From Aedes albopictus (Eukaryota; Arthropoda; Insecta; Diptera; Culicidae), in contig NC_085137.1 in assembly GCF_035046485.1 (NCBI RefSeq), forward strand, positions 132,064,703 through 132,128,702: a stretch of DNA of 64,000 nt, written 5' to 3'. Within the stretch, counting starts at the first letter, position 1, and each line of letters starts with the position of its first letter. A model generated the notes under the pieces. It was not told where the DNA came from, searched no databases, and worked only from the letters and a program-made list of their open reading frames with translations. Below are positions 34,919-46,252 of the stretch, in pieces. The translations under genes and the position numbers were made by a program.

Positions 34919-35545
34919 GGTACGTGGAACTGCCGATCTCTCAACTTCATTGGGAGCACCCGCATACTCGCCGATCTACTGAAGGACCGCGGGTTCGGCA
35001 TCGTAGCGCTGCAGGAGGTGTGTTGGACAGGATCCATGGTGCGAACGTTTAGAGGTAATCATACCATCTACCAGAGTTGCGGCAACACACGCGAGCTGGG
35101 AACAGCTTTCATCGTGATGGGTGATATGCAGAGGCGCGTGATCGGTTGGTGGCCGATCGACGAAAGAATGTGCAGGTTGAGGATCAAAGGCCGATTCTTC
35201 AACTTCAGCATAATAAACGTGCACAGCCCACACTCCGGAAGTACTGATGATGACAAGGACGCATTTTACGCGCAGCTCGAACGCGAGTACGATCGCTGCC
35301 CAAGCCACGACGTCAAGATCATCATAGGAGATTTGAACGCTCAGGTAGGCCAGGAGGAGGAATTCAGACCGACGATTGGTAAGTTCAGCGCCCACCAGCA
35401 GACGAACGAAAACGGCCTACGACTCATTGATTTCGCCGCCTCCAAAAATATGGCCATACGTAGCACCTTTTTCCAACACAGCTCCCTTATCGTTACACCT
35501 GGAGATCACCACAGCAGACGGAATCTCAAATCGACCACGTTCTGA
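34919..35545 (+). pseudogene. RTE-like endonuclease domain (first frame)
   Basis: Starts at GTWNCRSLN, the first motif of apurinic/apyrimidinic-like endonucleases. It continues through ADLLKDRGFGIVALQEV, INVHSPHSGSTDDDK, IIGDLNAQVGQ (catalytic Asp and Asn) and GLRLIDFAASKNMAI. The frame is open upstream without an obvious ATG, so I begin at the motif. A 1-2 base indel near 35525 shifts the frame, and the conserved QIDHVLIDGR...SDHYLV segment continues in the next frame. The domain nicks target DNA for reverse transcription. Apart from this indel it appears complete. Confidence 0.85.
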
Positions 35546-38115
35546 TTGACGGACGGCACTTCTCCGACATTATCGACGTCAGGACCTATCGTGGCGCCAA
35601 CATCGACTCCGACCACTATCTGGTGATGGTCAAACTGCGCCCAAAACTCTCCGTCATCAACAATGTACGGTACCGGCGACCGCCACGGTACAACCTAGAG
35701 CGATTGAAGCAAACGGATGTCGCCTCAGCATATGCGCAGAATCTCGAGGCCGCGTTGCCAGACGAGGGTGAGCTCGAAGAGGCCCCTCTAGAGGACTGCT
35801 GGAGTACAGTGAAAGCAGCCATCAACGACGCAGCCGAGAGCACCATCGGGTACGTGGAACGGAATCGACGGAACGAATGGTTCGACGAAGAGTGCAGAAT
35901 GGTTTTGGAGGAGAAGAATGCAGCGAGGGCGGTAATGCTGCAGCAAGGGACTCGACAGAACGTGGAACGTTATAAACAGAAGCGGAAACAGCAGACCCGC
36001 CTCTTTCGGGAGAAAAAGCGCCGCCTGGAAGAAGCGGAGTGTGAAGAAATGGAACTGCTGTGCCGTTCCCAAGAAACACGGAAGTTCTATCAGAAGCTCA
36101 ACGCATCCCGCAACGGCTTCGTGCCGCGAGCCGAAATATGCAGGGATAAAGACGGAGGCCTCTTGACGGACGGACGTGAGGTGATCGAAAGGTGGAAGCA
36201 GCACTTTGATCAGCACCTGAACGGCGTGGAGAACGTAGGCACGGGAGCCCACGGCAGCGGAGGAAACGACGACGCCAGTGCAGTGGAGGACGGAAATGAA
36301 CCAACTCCCACGCTGAGGGAAGTTAAGGATGCCATTCACCAGCTCAAAACCAACAAAGCAGCTGGTAAGGATGGTATCGCAGCTGATTTCATCAAGATGG
36401 GCCCAGAAAAGTTGGCCACCTGTCTGCATCGGCTGATAGTCAGGATCTGGGAAACCGAACAGCTACCGGAAGAGTGGAAGGAAAGGGTAATCTGCCCCAT
36501 TCACAAGAAAGGCGACCATTTGGAATGTGAGAACTTCAGGGCGATCACTATTTTGAATGCTGCCTACAAAGTGCTATCCCAGATCATCTTCCGTCGTCTG
36601 TCACCTAAAACGAATGAGTTCGTGGGAAGTTATCAAGCCGGCTTCATCGACGGCCGGTCGACAACGGACCAGATCTTTACCGTACGGCAAATCCTCCAGA
36701 AATGCCGTGAGTACCAGGTCCCAACGCATCACCTGTTCATCGACTTCAAAGCGGCATACGACAGTATCGACCGCGCAGAGCTATGGAGAATCATGGACGA
36801 AAACGGCTTTCCTGGGAAGCTGACTAGACTGATTAAAGCAACGATGGACGGTGTGCAAAACTGCGTAAGGGTTTCGGGTGAACTATCTAGTTCATTCGAA
36901 TCTCGCCGGGGACTGCGACAAGGTGATGGACTCTCATGCCTACTCTTCAACATCGATCTGGAAGGTGTGATGCGACGAGCCGGGCTCAACAGCCGGGGAA
37001 CGATTTTCACAAAATCCGGACAATTTGTGTGCTTTGCGGACGACATGGACATTATTGCCAGAACATTTGGAACGGTGGCAGAGCTGTACACCCGCCTGAA
37101 ACGCGAAGCAGCAAAGGTCGGACTGATGGTGAATGCTTCAAAAACAAAGTACATGCTGGTAGGCGGAACCGAAAACGACCGGATCCGTCTGGGTAGTAAT
37201 GTTACGATAGACGGGGATTCTTTCGAGGTGGTGGAGGAATTCGTCTACCTCGGATTCTTACTGACGGCTGACAACAACGTGAGCCGTGAAATTCGGAGGC
37301 GCATCATCAGTGGAAGTCGGGCCTACTACGGGCTCCAGAAGAAACTGCGGTCGAAAAAGATATACCCACGCACCAAATGCACCATGTCTCTCTCTCTCTT
37401 CTTGGCGTAACGTCCTCACTGGGACAAAGCCTGCTTCTCAGCTTAGTGTTCTATGAGCACTTCCACAGTTATTAACTGAGAGCTTCCTCTGCCAATGACC
37501 ATTTTGCATGCGTATATCGTGTGGCAGGCACGAAGATACTCTATGCCCAAGGAAGTCAAGGAAATTTCCTTTACGAAAAGATCCTGGACCGACCGGGAAT
37601 CGAACCCGTCACCCTCAGCATGGTCATGCTGAATACCCATGCGTTTACCGCCTCGGCTATATGGGCCCTGCACCATGTACAAAACGCTAATAAGACCGGT
37701 AATCCTCTACGGGCACGAGACATGGACCATGCTCGAGGAGGACCTGCAAGCACTCGGAGTTTTCGAGCGACGCGTGCTAAGGACGATCTTCGGCGGTGTG
37801 CAGGAGAACGGTGTGTGGCGGAGAAGAATGAACCACGAGCTCGCTGCACTTTACGGCGAACCCAGCATCCAGAAGGTGGCCAAAGCCGGAAGGATACGGT
37901 GGGCAGGGCATGTTGCAAGAATGCCGGACAACAACCCTGCAAAGCTGGTGTTTGCAACAGATCCGGTTGGCACAAGAAGGCGTGGAGCGCAGAGAGCACG
38001 ATGGGCGGACCAGGTGGAGCGTGATTTGGCGAGCATCGGGCGCGACCGAGGATGGAGAGCGGCAGCCACGAACCGTGTATTATGGAGAAATATTGTTGAT
38101 TCAGTTTTATCTTGA
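35534..38115 (+). pseudogene. RTE-like reverse transcriptase, split by a SINE
   Basis: The frame runs from the end of the endonuclease (QIDHVLIDGR) through a charged linker and WKQHFDQHLNG. It then enters the RT: TNKAAGKDGIAADFI, ITILNAAYKVLS, AGFIDGRSTTDQIF, motif A FIDFKAAYDSID, motif B RRGLRQGDGLSC and motif C FADDMDII with both catalytic aspartates. At 37378 a Feilai insertion introduces a stop (frame ends 37410). The remainder resumes at 37669 (YKTLIRPVILYGHETW) through a C-terminal region with RIRWAGHVARM and ends at a stop at 38113-38115. SINE plus duplication is 291 bp, so the outer frame is preserved. Confidence 0.9.
37388..37668 (-). mobile_element. Feilai SINE, full-length, inside RT
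   Basis: 281 bp. On the minus strand it starts GGGCCCATATAGCCGAGGCG (A box), has B box GGGTTCGATTCCC and ends in a GAGAGAGA-type tail. A perfect 10-bp duplication, TGCACCATGT, occurs at 37378-37387 and 37669-37678. It matches the tRNA-related Feilai family known from Aedes aegypti. It is the best preserved of three copies, and all three are on the minus strand. Confidence 0.9.
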
Positions 38116-38143
38116 ATTTGATGTAATACTAAATAAATGAATG

Positions 38144-38770
38144 AAATTTGCTATAACTTTGTAAAACATTCTGATATTGTATAGAGAATAATTAATCAGC
38201 AGATTTTTGGATAAGCCACACTTGATTGACCGAAAATCATTTCACAATAATGAAAAAAAAAGAAATGACAGAACTTGGCAGAAACATTTTTGTCTTCGTA
38301 AATACAACTCTAGACCCATTGTGCACTGAAAAGCCCGCATCCAGCAGGTTGCTGTTTGCAAGTGGAAAATTCCATGTAGACAATAGGACGCGAAGCTCAG
38401 CAGCGAAGCGAAAGTTATTTTTAGACGCAACCCGGTTCAACTTCTCGGGTTTGAATAGAAGTGTTTGTGTGGAGTGGTATGGAACCTGTGGGACCGTGTA
38501 GCGCATCTTAATATAACGAATGGATTATGATTTATCACATTTTCTGTACGTTTTTAATACATAAATTGGTAGAAAAGGCATATCTAAATTTTTGGTAGCT
38601 TTCCTTGTTTTGCGTGTAGTCATGATAAGCAATTTGAGTGTCAAAAGATTTTTAATTCAAACAATCATTTGGTCAAGGATAATTATACAAATTGTATTGA
38701 AATCTCTTTCAAAACCTCACAAGTTTTTAATAAGAATTTACCTTACCGAAGGCAACGCATGCTTAATATA
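38144..38770. other. interior of the 25.4 kb element, nothing recognised
   Basis: AT-rich DNA between the RTE-like element and the fold-back element. The short frames have no resemblance to Polinton proteins. Confidence 0.4.
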
Positions 38771-41327
38771 CAGTCGAGTCTCTTACTAAACGAATTCCTA
38801 TTAAACGGACTCCTATTAAACGAACTCCTACTAGACAGGGGTGAGCGTTATAGGAGACTAAGAGCTTATGGGATTTCGGCATTTTGGGGGTGTGGCCTAT
38901 TATCTCGGGTGTGTTAAGAGTTAACGCAATACTTTCTTCGGCAAAGTTTTAGGGCTTGATAAGATCTACCATTTAGAACTTTGGTTCATATGATTAGTTA
39001 GCAATTTGGCCGCTTGAGGGACCATCAACAACTTGATGCTAAATTGCATTACAGGAGCCATATTCGGTTGTCAAGCAAACGTTACGATATGCGACAGCTC
39101 AAGACCCTGATCATTTGGAAGGAGAGTGTCTTCGGGAAAGTTGTTGGGTACACCAAAAACTGACTGACGATGAGTTGCGAAGTTCGAAATTCCTCCACTG
39201 GGCGGCGCTAGTGAGCAAGTAAATTTTCAAAACCTCATATCTCAGAATCCCGATAACTTAGGAAGTTGGTGTCTTCGGCAAAGTTGATCAGTATGACATA
39301 AACTTACATAAAAATAAATACTTGTTTCGCAATTCTGCCACTAGGCGGCGCTAGTGAACATGCACATTTTAGAAATCTCATAGCTCAGAATACTGATAAC
39401 TTAAAAGGTTGGTGTTTTCAGCAAAGTTGATCAATATGACATAAACTTACATAAAAATAAACACTTGTTTCGCAATTCTGCCACTAGGCGGCGCTAGTTA
39501 ACATGCAAATTTTAGAAATCTCATAGCTCAGAATCCTGATAACTTAGAGAGTTGGTGTCTTCGGCAAAGTTGATCAGTATGACATAAACTTACATAAAAA
39601 TGAACACTTGTTTCAAAATTCTGCCACTAGGAGGCGCTAGTGAACTTCCAAATTTTAGAAATCTCATAGCTCAGAATCCTGATACTTAGGAAGTTGGTGT
39701 TTTCGGCAAAGTTGATCAGTATGACATAAACTTACATAAAAATAATCACTTGTTTCAAAATTCTGCCACTATGCGGCGTTTACTGCTTTTTTTCGTATTT
39801 TTTCGACTTTTTTGGGAGGTTTTCGGCTCAGCAAAACTAGTGTCGCTCCCCCCGATAACTTAGAAAGATGGTGGCTTTGGCAAAGTTGATCAGAATGACA
39901 TAAACTTACAAAAAGAAGAAACAATTGTTTTGCAATTCTTTAATTTTTAAATTCTTTTAATTCGTCTAGTAGTTTCAGCTGGCATACTCTTAAAAATTCC
40001 ACGGAGGATTCCTTTTGAGTCCGACTGACATCAAGGTATACAACTCATAAAATATGCATCCTGCCCAGGGGCAGAATTTCAAACCAAGTATATCATCAAT
40101 GAAGAATACAGTCTCTTCAAGATTGCAGAAATCTGAGCTATGAGATTTTCAAAATTTGCGTGATTACTGGTGCCACCTAGAGGTAGAATTCTGACACAAG
40201 TGTCTCATTGTGTGCAAGTCTATGTCATACTGATCAACTTTGCCGAAGACACCAACTTTCTATGTTATCAGGATTCTGAGCTATGAGATTTCTAAAATGT
40301 GTATGTTCACTAGCGCCGCCTAGTGGCAGAATTGCGAAACAAATGTTTATTTTTATATAAGTTTATGTCACTCTGATCAACTTTTCCAAAGACACCAACT
40401 TTCTAAGTTATCGGGGGAGCGATACTAGTTTTGCCAAGCCGAAAAACCACCAAAAAAGTCGAAAAAAGACGAATAAAACCGGTAAACGCCGCCTAGTGGC
40501 AGAATTGCGAAACAAATGTTTATTTTTATGTAAGTTTATGTCATACTGATCAACTTTGCCGAAAACACCAACTTCCTAAGTTATCAGAATTCTGAGCTAT
40601 GAGATTTCTAAAATTTTCATGTTCACTAGCGCCTCCTAGTGGCAGAATTTTGAAACAAGTTTTTATTTTTATGCAAGTTTATGTCATACTGATCAACTTT
40701 GCCGAAGACACCAACCTTTTAAGTTATCAGGATTCTGAGCTATGAAATTTCTAAAATTTGCATATTCACTAGCGCCGCCTAGTGGCAGAATTGCGAAACA
40801 AGTATTTATTTTTATGTAAGTTTATGTCATACTGATCAACTTTGCCGAAGACACCAACTTCCTAAGTTATCGGGATTCTGAGATATGAGGTTTTGAAAAT
40901 TTACTTGCTCACTAGCGCCGCCCAGTGGAGGAATTTCGAACTTCGCAACTCATCGTCAGTAAGTTATTGGCGTACCCAACAACTTTCCCGAAGACACTCT
41001 CCTTCCAAATGATCAGGGTCTTGAGCTGTCGCATATCGTAACGTTTGCTTGACAACCTGATATGGTTCCTGTAGTGCAATTTAGCATCAAATTGTTGATG
41101 GTCCCTCTAGCGGCCAAATTGCTAACTAATCATATGAACCAAAGTTCTAAATGGTAGATCTTATTAAGCCCTAAAACTTTGCCGAAGAAAGTATTGCGTT
41201 AACTCTTAACACACCCGAGATAATAGGCCACACCCCCAAAATGCCGAAATCCCATATGCTCTTAGTCTCCTATTAAGCGGATTCCTATTGCGCCCCCCGA
41301 CCAGTGATCTTATAAGATTCTCGACTG
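38771..41327. mobile_element. 2.56 kb TA-flanked fold-back transposon made of ~143-bp units
   Basis: The ends CAGTCGAGTCTC and GATTCTCGACTG are inverted, each next to a TA. A CGAACTCCTATTAAACGGA-type pogo/Tigger-like subterminus follows on the left. The whole body is a near-palindrome about 1.2 kb per arm. Each arm contains 4-5 direct copies of a ~143-bp unit, with GTTGGTGTCTTCGGCAAAG, GATCAGTATGACATAAAC and CTGCCACTAGGCGGCGCTAG as its boxes. There are left units from about 39260 and right units to about 40920. The outer arms are high identity, for example AACACACCCGAGATAATAGG. No transposase frame. Confidence 0.85.
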
Positions 41328-41329
41328 TA

Positions 41330-42100
41330 TGTCAATGTAAATGACATCTTGTAGTATAAGGCTAAAATATATTGGAAACATATCAATTTGCAAGTAATCT
41401 GATGTATTTCAATAATAGTAGTCTCGTGCAGTGATTTTTTCTATGTTTGTCTGGGTTATCTGTAGTTTTATTTTATAAGACACTTTGGTCTTGATAAAAA
41501 CTTCATGCGTTTTAATGGTTTCAATGTTATGACTGCATAAAATAAAGTTTCTATTTCCCAAGTAAAATTCCTTAATTTTTGTAAAATGAGTTTGACAACA
41601 GATTCAGTATGGGGAGAAATGTCACTTGTCCTTGCAGAGCGTGACAAAAACGAAATAAAAAGGAATAGTGATTAAAACGACTAGTCATAAAACTGAAAAA
41701 CCACTGCACTGTACTTACAAAGTGGAAACTATCCATTAGAGTTGAATTAAAAAGTCACCCGTACACTCGATACCTTCCAACCATTTTCTATGTGTTAACT
41801 ATTGAGCAATCAAAATCTAGCTAATGACTCTGAAGTGAAGCATAAAATAACTAATAAAAGTTCTTAAAAAGTTGTATTGAAACCTCAAATTGCTTCAAAC
41901 TTGCCTCATTTTACACATCACTGTTTAATGTTTTTTTTTTATATTTCAAACCATTTCCAGAACATTGATGTCTTCTTAATATTGTTCAACATCTTATATT
42001 TTTATTGTATCTGTAAATGTAGTTAAATTTGTTCTCAGCATAAACAACAATGCACATATCTAACACGAACATATCTAAAACTTAGTAAAAAGAAAATAGA
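41330..42100. other. interior of the 25.4 kb element, nothing recognised
   Basis: AT-rich, with no frame above 60 codons and no repeats identified. Confidence 0.4.
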
Positions 42101-42102
42101 GT

Positions 42103-42200
42103 TAAGGACTGTTCCTTTTAATTGCACTACGATTTTGCATTCTTTGACAGATACGTATTTCGACCTCAACTGTTAGGTCATCTTCAGTGTCTCGTACTTA
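42103..42200 (-). repeat. retroelement-end repeat, copy 1
   Basis: On the minus strand it reads ACACTGAAGATGACCTAACA, GTTGAGGTCGAAATACGTAT and AAAGGAACAGTCC. It matches 44716-44822 in opposite orientation. The sequence style resembles the 3' region of a retroelement. Confidence 0.6.
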
Positions 42201-42311
42201 ATCCGATATTTTTTTACGTACATACATGTATTCCGCTAACATGCCCAGGTTCATAATCATCATATCTAAAACTGTTTCAATCAAACATTGATTGATTTCA
42301 CAATAAAAAAC

Positions 42312-42946
42312 CCGATTTAATCCACCTATGGTGAACAGAACCCTTCTTACACTTATTAATACTATTGTTGTATTATTTGTATTTAACATATTTATTTTGT
42401 GTGATGGACCAAAAGTTCTAGAAAATATTGTGGATTTGGCATCTAGTGGATTGGTTTCCAAAATAGCATCATGGACCATGGACTAAACTACCAGAAATGC
42501 CAGACACCTTCTAAAATCTTGAATGAAATTAAAAAAAATCTGGAATATTGTATCTTTTGTTAATTGCCAAAAGATCTTGAATCGATTAACAAATGGATAA
42601 GCAAATCAGCGAGATACACTGTGTCTAATATCTCTTAATCAGTCGAATAAATTAGCTCCGAAGTACTTGGTATTCATGGTTATGGTGTAAAAAGGACAAA
42701 AATTTTATATCTACTATGCTAATCAGTTTTGAAATTAGCTAGTTATTTTGGCTGTCCAGTTCTTGCATTTTTCCCACAATACATAAATTCAAAGCTTTCA
42801 TTTAACATATTGTTAGTTTCCATAGAATTCCTGTTTATTTGTAATTTGTTATTTATAATTTTATTGAAAACAATAACCTGCTAGTATACACTTTATATGA
42901 GGTCAGCATTATTGATTAAACAATAATTTCCCATAGACTGGTCAAA
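42312..42946 (+). repeat. ~640-bp direct repeat, copy 1
   Basis: From CCGATTTAATCCACCTATGG to the CATAGACTGG region, this segment matches 47458-48107 base for base over long stretches, with a few small indels. It lies just outside the left end of the inverted-repeat element that contains copy 2. Confidence 0.85.
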
Positions 42947-44715
42947 AGCTCATGCAAGATAAACGAATATATTAATAAAAAACCGACTTTCGATCCGAGG
43001 CCCGCAGGGCCGAGTCACATATACCAATCAACTCAGCTCGACGAATTGAGCAAATGTCTGTATGTGCGTGTGTGTTTTTTTTTTCCTTCTAAACCATAAG
43101 GGGATAAATCTGCTCATCAGACACCCTAACAGGAAGGTTAGGGTAGTGTGGGGATGAGGCCGTCTTCTACAATGCCGGTAGAAGCCAGGACTACTCTCTC
43201 CTCGACCCACTAAAACACATTCCTATGGTCGCCAAACCCTACGTCTCTCCGGAACCACCAAGAAGGTATTGCTTCAGAGAGGGGCTAGTGCATATCGCAC
43301 CCTCAAGGTTAGCTGCCGTAGCCTAGCAGCAACGAACATCGATGACTCGCTCTGGAGAGTCCATCACGATAGCATGCTGGCGCTTAGCCAGTTTCCCGAG
43401 TGGTCCTCGCCACTCCCTTTGTCCTCGGAAGGCGGGCAGGGTCAACCCCGCCCGCGCCCTACTGCTGAGCGGCAGGGTGGCCACCGAACCGGGAAAAACG
43501 GGAAAACCGGGAAAAAGCCGGGAATTCGGAACGACCGGGAAAAAAGCGTGAAAAAGCCGGGAATTTGAGATTTTCACCTGGAATATTGTTGTTGAGACAA
43601 ATTTGCTGAGTATATTTGAATTTTTACACCTCATCGATAATCTGCATAATCAAGCTGAATTCAAATAATCGATTTCATTGAAATCTTGAGCAGTTTTTTT
43701 TTAATGCAAAATTTCATTCCGATGTAACAGTTCATGCTTTTTTTTTGTCTAAACTGCATAAAAAATCCAGGTAAAATGCGGTAATCTTGATTCATTCTTA
43801 CTATACCAACATTGCGCATATAAGTATTTCTGTCATAACTTTTCTTCAAGAAATGCCATTTTTTTAAGATCTCGTTTTCAATAGATCCTCAAACTTTAGC
43901 TAATTCATTAGTTTATTTTTATATTCTTTAAAACTTGAGCATCATTTTAAACATAAGCAAATATTTAAAATCTAAAAATGTTCAAATAAAAGAAACATGA
44001 AAATGTTTTTGTTTTAATAGAACTCCGTCTCCCAACTAAAATAAAATAAGCAAATTATTTGACACATATTAGTTAAAAAAAAGATACGGACACTGTCTTC
44101 AGCCAGAGGCTATACAGACTGAACGAAACTTAACACTAGACAATAAACACGACACATATTACGAGCATCAGTGAATACGAGGAAGAATAATTTCTTGCGA
44201 AAAGTTTCATCGCTCGGAGTGGAAATTGAACCCTCACCCCATGGCATGGTACGGTTATACGCTTGGTGACGCAAATCACACGATCACGAGCTTCACCGGA
44301 TGATTCCATCAAACATAATTGGAAAGTATAGTACATAAATGCAGTATTTAGAGTTATGGATTTATTAAATTAAGGTAAATGTTACTGTAGTTTAATGAAA
44401 GTGAATTCCAAGAGAAAGAATTGTGTTATTTGATCAGAATATTTAACAATTGGAATTAGTTTTGCACATTCTTCAACATCTGCTCATTATACATACACAG
44501 GCAATAAAAGAGGGTCTACATTCCATGGTTACTCTATGTGATGATATGATGCAATAGTTCTTAGAATATTATTGTAATCCCATTAGTCAAACGCCCAAAC
44601 ACCAACTACTTGTTTCAATAGTGGAACTATAACACTATTTATTTACAACTCTTTTACTGCCAAACAAATTTTACACTGATTTCGAAAAATTAAGCCAATT
44701 TGCATAAAATGTCGA

Positions 44716-44822
44716 GTCAAGTACAAGACACTGAAGACGACCTTACAGTTGAGGTCGAAATACGTATCTGTCAAAGGATGCAAATTCTTAATGGAATTCA
44801 AAGGAACAGTACTTAACGCGAT
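44716..44822 (+). repeat. retroelement-end repeat, copy 2
   Basis: + strand ACACTGAAGACGACCTTACA through CAAAGGAACAGTACTTAACG, the inverse of 42103-42200. It lies within the 43473-45935 transposon. Confidence 0.6.
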
Positions 44823-45371
44823 TTTTTTTTACTTTCATAAAATGTTGTTAAAGTTATTTTAGGAACGTTTTTTGTGCCATAGAAAATTTGTTTAAAGTAC
44901 AAAGAAACTTTAGGGACAAAGGATTATAACTTCATATATTTGTGGAAGCAAGAACGTGATTACGTTTATGTCTCTAAAACTTATTTGATTAGAATTGATA
45001 AGTAAAGTTGGACAATTTTATTTTGACTCGTTTGAAGACTCAACATAAATTTCCAGAAAACTGTTCAAGTTAAATTTCAGCATTTCAGAAGCAGCGTAAG
45101 TACCAGCCACGTTTTTTCGTTCAACGTAATGTTCATCTAATCTTCAACTGGACCATATTCTCAAAAATTTGTTTTTGGTGCACTTTCAACAGTAAAACAT
45201 GTTAGCATTGTGTACGTGGAAGTAACCTTTAACAGGAACTAAGGATATTACTGACGCTGTCACACTTTAAGATCCTTAAATGTATTCGATTGATTGCATA
45301 TTACTCGAATTACTCCACAATTCAAATGACTTGCTGTAAAATATGTTTCAAATATAAATTGGGGAAAATTA

Positions 45372-45766
45372 CACTCAGCGAAAAAAACTTGCGAAATTCA
45401 TCAAAATACCTTATGAAAATTTGCTATAACTAATTCTTATGGATGACATAAGCATACCTTATGACAATTGATCGTGCTTGCTATGACAAATTTTGTAAGA
45501 TAGACTTATAAAAAGAACAAAAAAAATCTTAAAACGATGCAGACCGGATTCGATCCATAAACGTCGGGATCACTGAGCCCGTGTTTTATCCACACGGCTA
45601 CCGACGCTTGAGAATACCATGTTGCTAAACATGAATAAAAGCCAAGCTGTGAGACGATTTACGTCATAGAGTGACCTTATGAAATTCATCCGAATCATTA
45701 TGAATTATTTATAGGCCGTTTTATAAGTTGGGCCTTATGGAAATCTTAAGGTTATTTGGCTGAGTG
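45372..45766. mobile_element. TA-flanked MITE (CACTCAGC ends) carrying a tRNA-like segment
   Basis: CACTCAGCGAAAAAAACTTG at the left and GGTTATTTGGCTGAGTG at the right, with a TA on each side. An inner inverted pair involves ACCTTATGA/TCATAAGG-type motifs. It is 395 bp and non-coding. A tRNA-like stretch is embedded near its centre. Confidence 0.7.
45535..45607 (-). pseudogene. tRNA-like sequence inside a MITE
   Basis: The minus strand reads CGTCGGTAGCCGTGTGGATA (A-box region), a long variable region, then GGATCGAATCCGG (B box). The acceptor stem is not well paired. It is best read as a captured tRNA or tRNA-derived SINE head. Confidence 0.45.
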
Positions 45767-46252
45767 TATGCCACTGTGTCCAATGATTTTACTTATTGTT
45801 TATGTAAAACGATAGTTGGGTGTTACATACTCCAAAAAAAGTCAATTTTGAAAAACCGGGAAAAGTTGAAAAATCGTACCGGGAAAACCGGGAAAAAGAC
45901 GGGAATTCCAAAACTGAAATTGAGTGGCCACCCTGATCAAGAACTGATGCCCACGTGCAACCCGATCTGACCTGCCCGCAAAGGAAGGGTATCACTACCC
46001 TTCAGGCCCTATCAGATGCACCCGTAGGTTGCAGACAGCAGGATCTCACCTACCCCGACCCTTGCCGGGGACCCCTTTCCAACCGCGGGCTCAGATCCAA
46101 CCCAGTAGACCGACGCCACGACAGCACCGCTACCGGGACTTCCTCTCCGCGGCCACTTAATCGCTGTAAGGGTCGATCTCGACCGCAGGGCACCGGTATG
46201 ACCTACGAAGCCGACTTCGAACCCCTGGACCACCTCTTGTACTGCATCTGGA

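Larger units (their letters stand above)
34460..38143 (+). mobile_element. RTE-like non-LTR retrotransposon, copy 1 (full-length insertion)
   Basis: A perfect 13-bp duplication, AAATTTGCTATAA (34447-34459, 38144-38156), defines both ends. Without the Feilai SINE inside, the element is about 3.39 kb, the usual RTE size. It carries a 5' leader of about 450 bp, one endonuclease-RT reading frame broken by a single frameshift, and a short 3' UTR with an AAATAAATGAATG tail. Relatives are annotated in mosquito genomes as craniofacial development protein 2-like. Copies 2 and 3 in this window are decayed. This one looks recent. Confidence 0.85.
43473..45935. mobile_element. 2.46 kb non-autonomous transposon, CAGGGTGGCCACC / GGGAAAA family
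   Basis: Left end CAGGGTGGCCACC and right end GGTGGCCACTC-type inverse (GTGGCCACCCTG) are inverted. Both are followed inward by stacked ACCGGGAAAA / GCCGGGAATTC motifs (43487-43565 and 45855-45908). The interior is AT-rich with no transposase frame. Flanking 8-mers (CTGAGCGG, ATCAAGAA) do not match, so the target duplication is not confirmed. Terminal motif stacking resembles the TAGAGGGTCTTG family. It sits in the 3' UTR of the R1 fragment. Confidence 0.7.

Noticed and set aside
35788..36429. 213-codon minus-strand frame
   Set aside because: Antisense shadow of the RTE-like ORF; the sense strand carries all endonuclease/RT motifs.
35018..37410. Host gene similar to craniofacial development protein 2
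   Set aside because: The endonuclease plus RT motifs, the 13-bp target duplication and the multiple decayed copies identify it as a retrotransposon; the protein name in databases is inherited from RTE-like sequence.
39200..40920. CRISPR-like repeat array
   Set aside because: The units are ~143 bp, contiguous without spacers, and mirrored; the genome is eukaryotic. This is a satellite-like fold-back element.
43473..45935. 8-bp duplication for the GGGAAAA-type transposon
   Set aside because: Flanking 8-mers CTGAGCGG and ATCAAGAA do not match, so the hAT assignment is left open.
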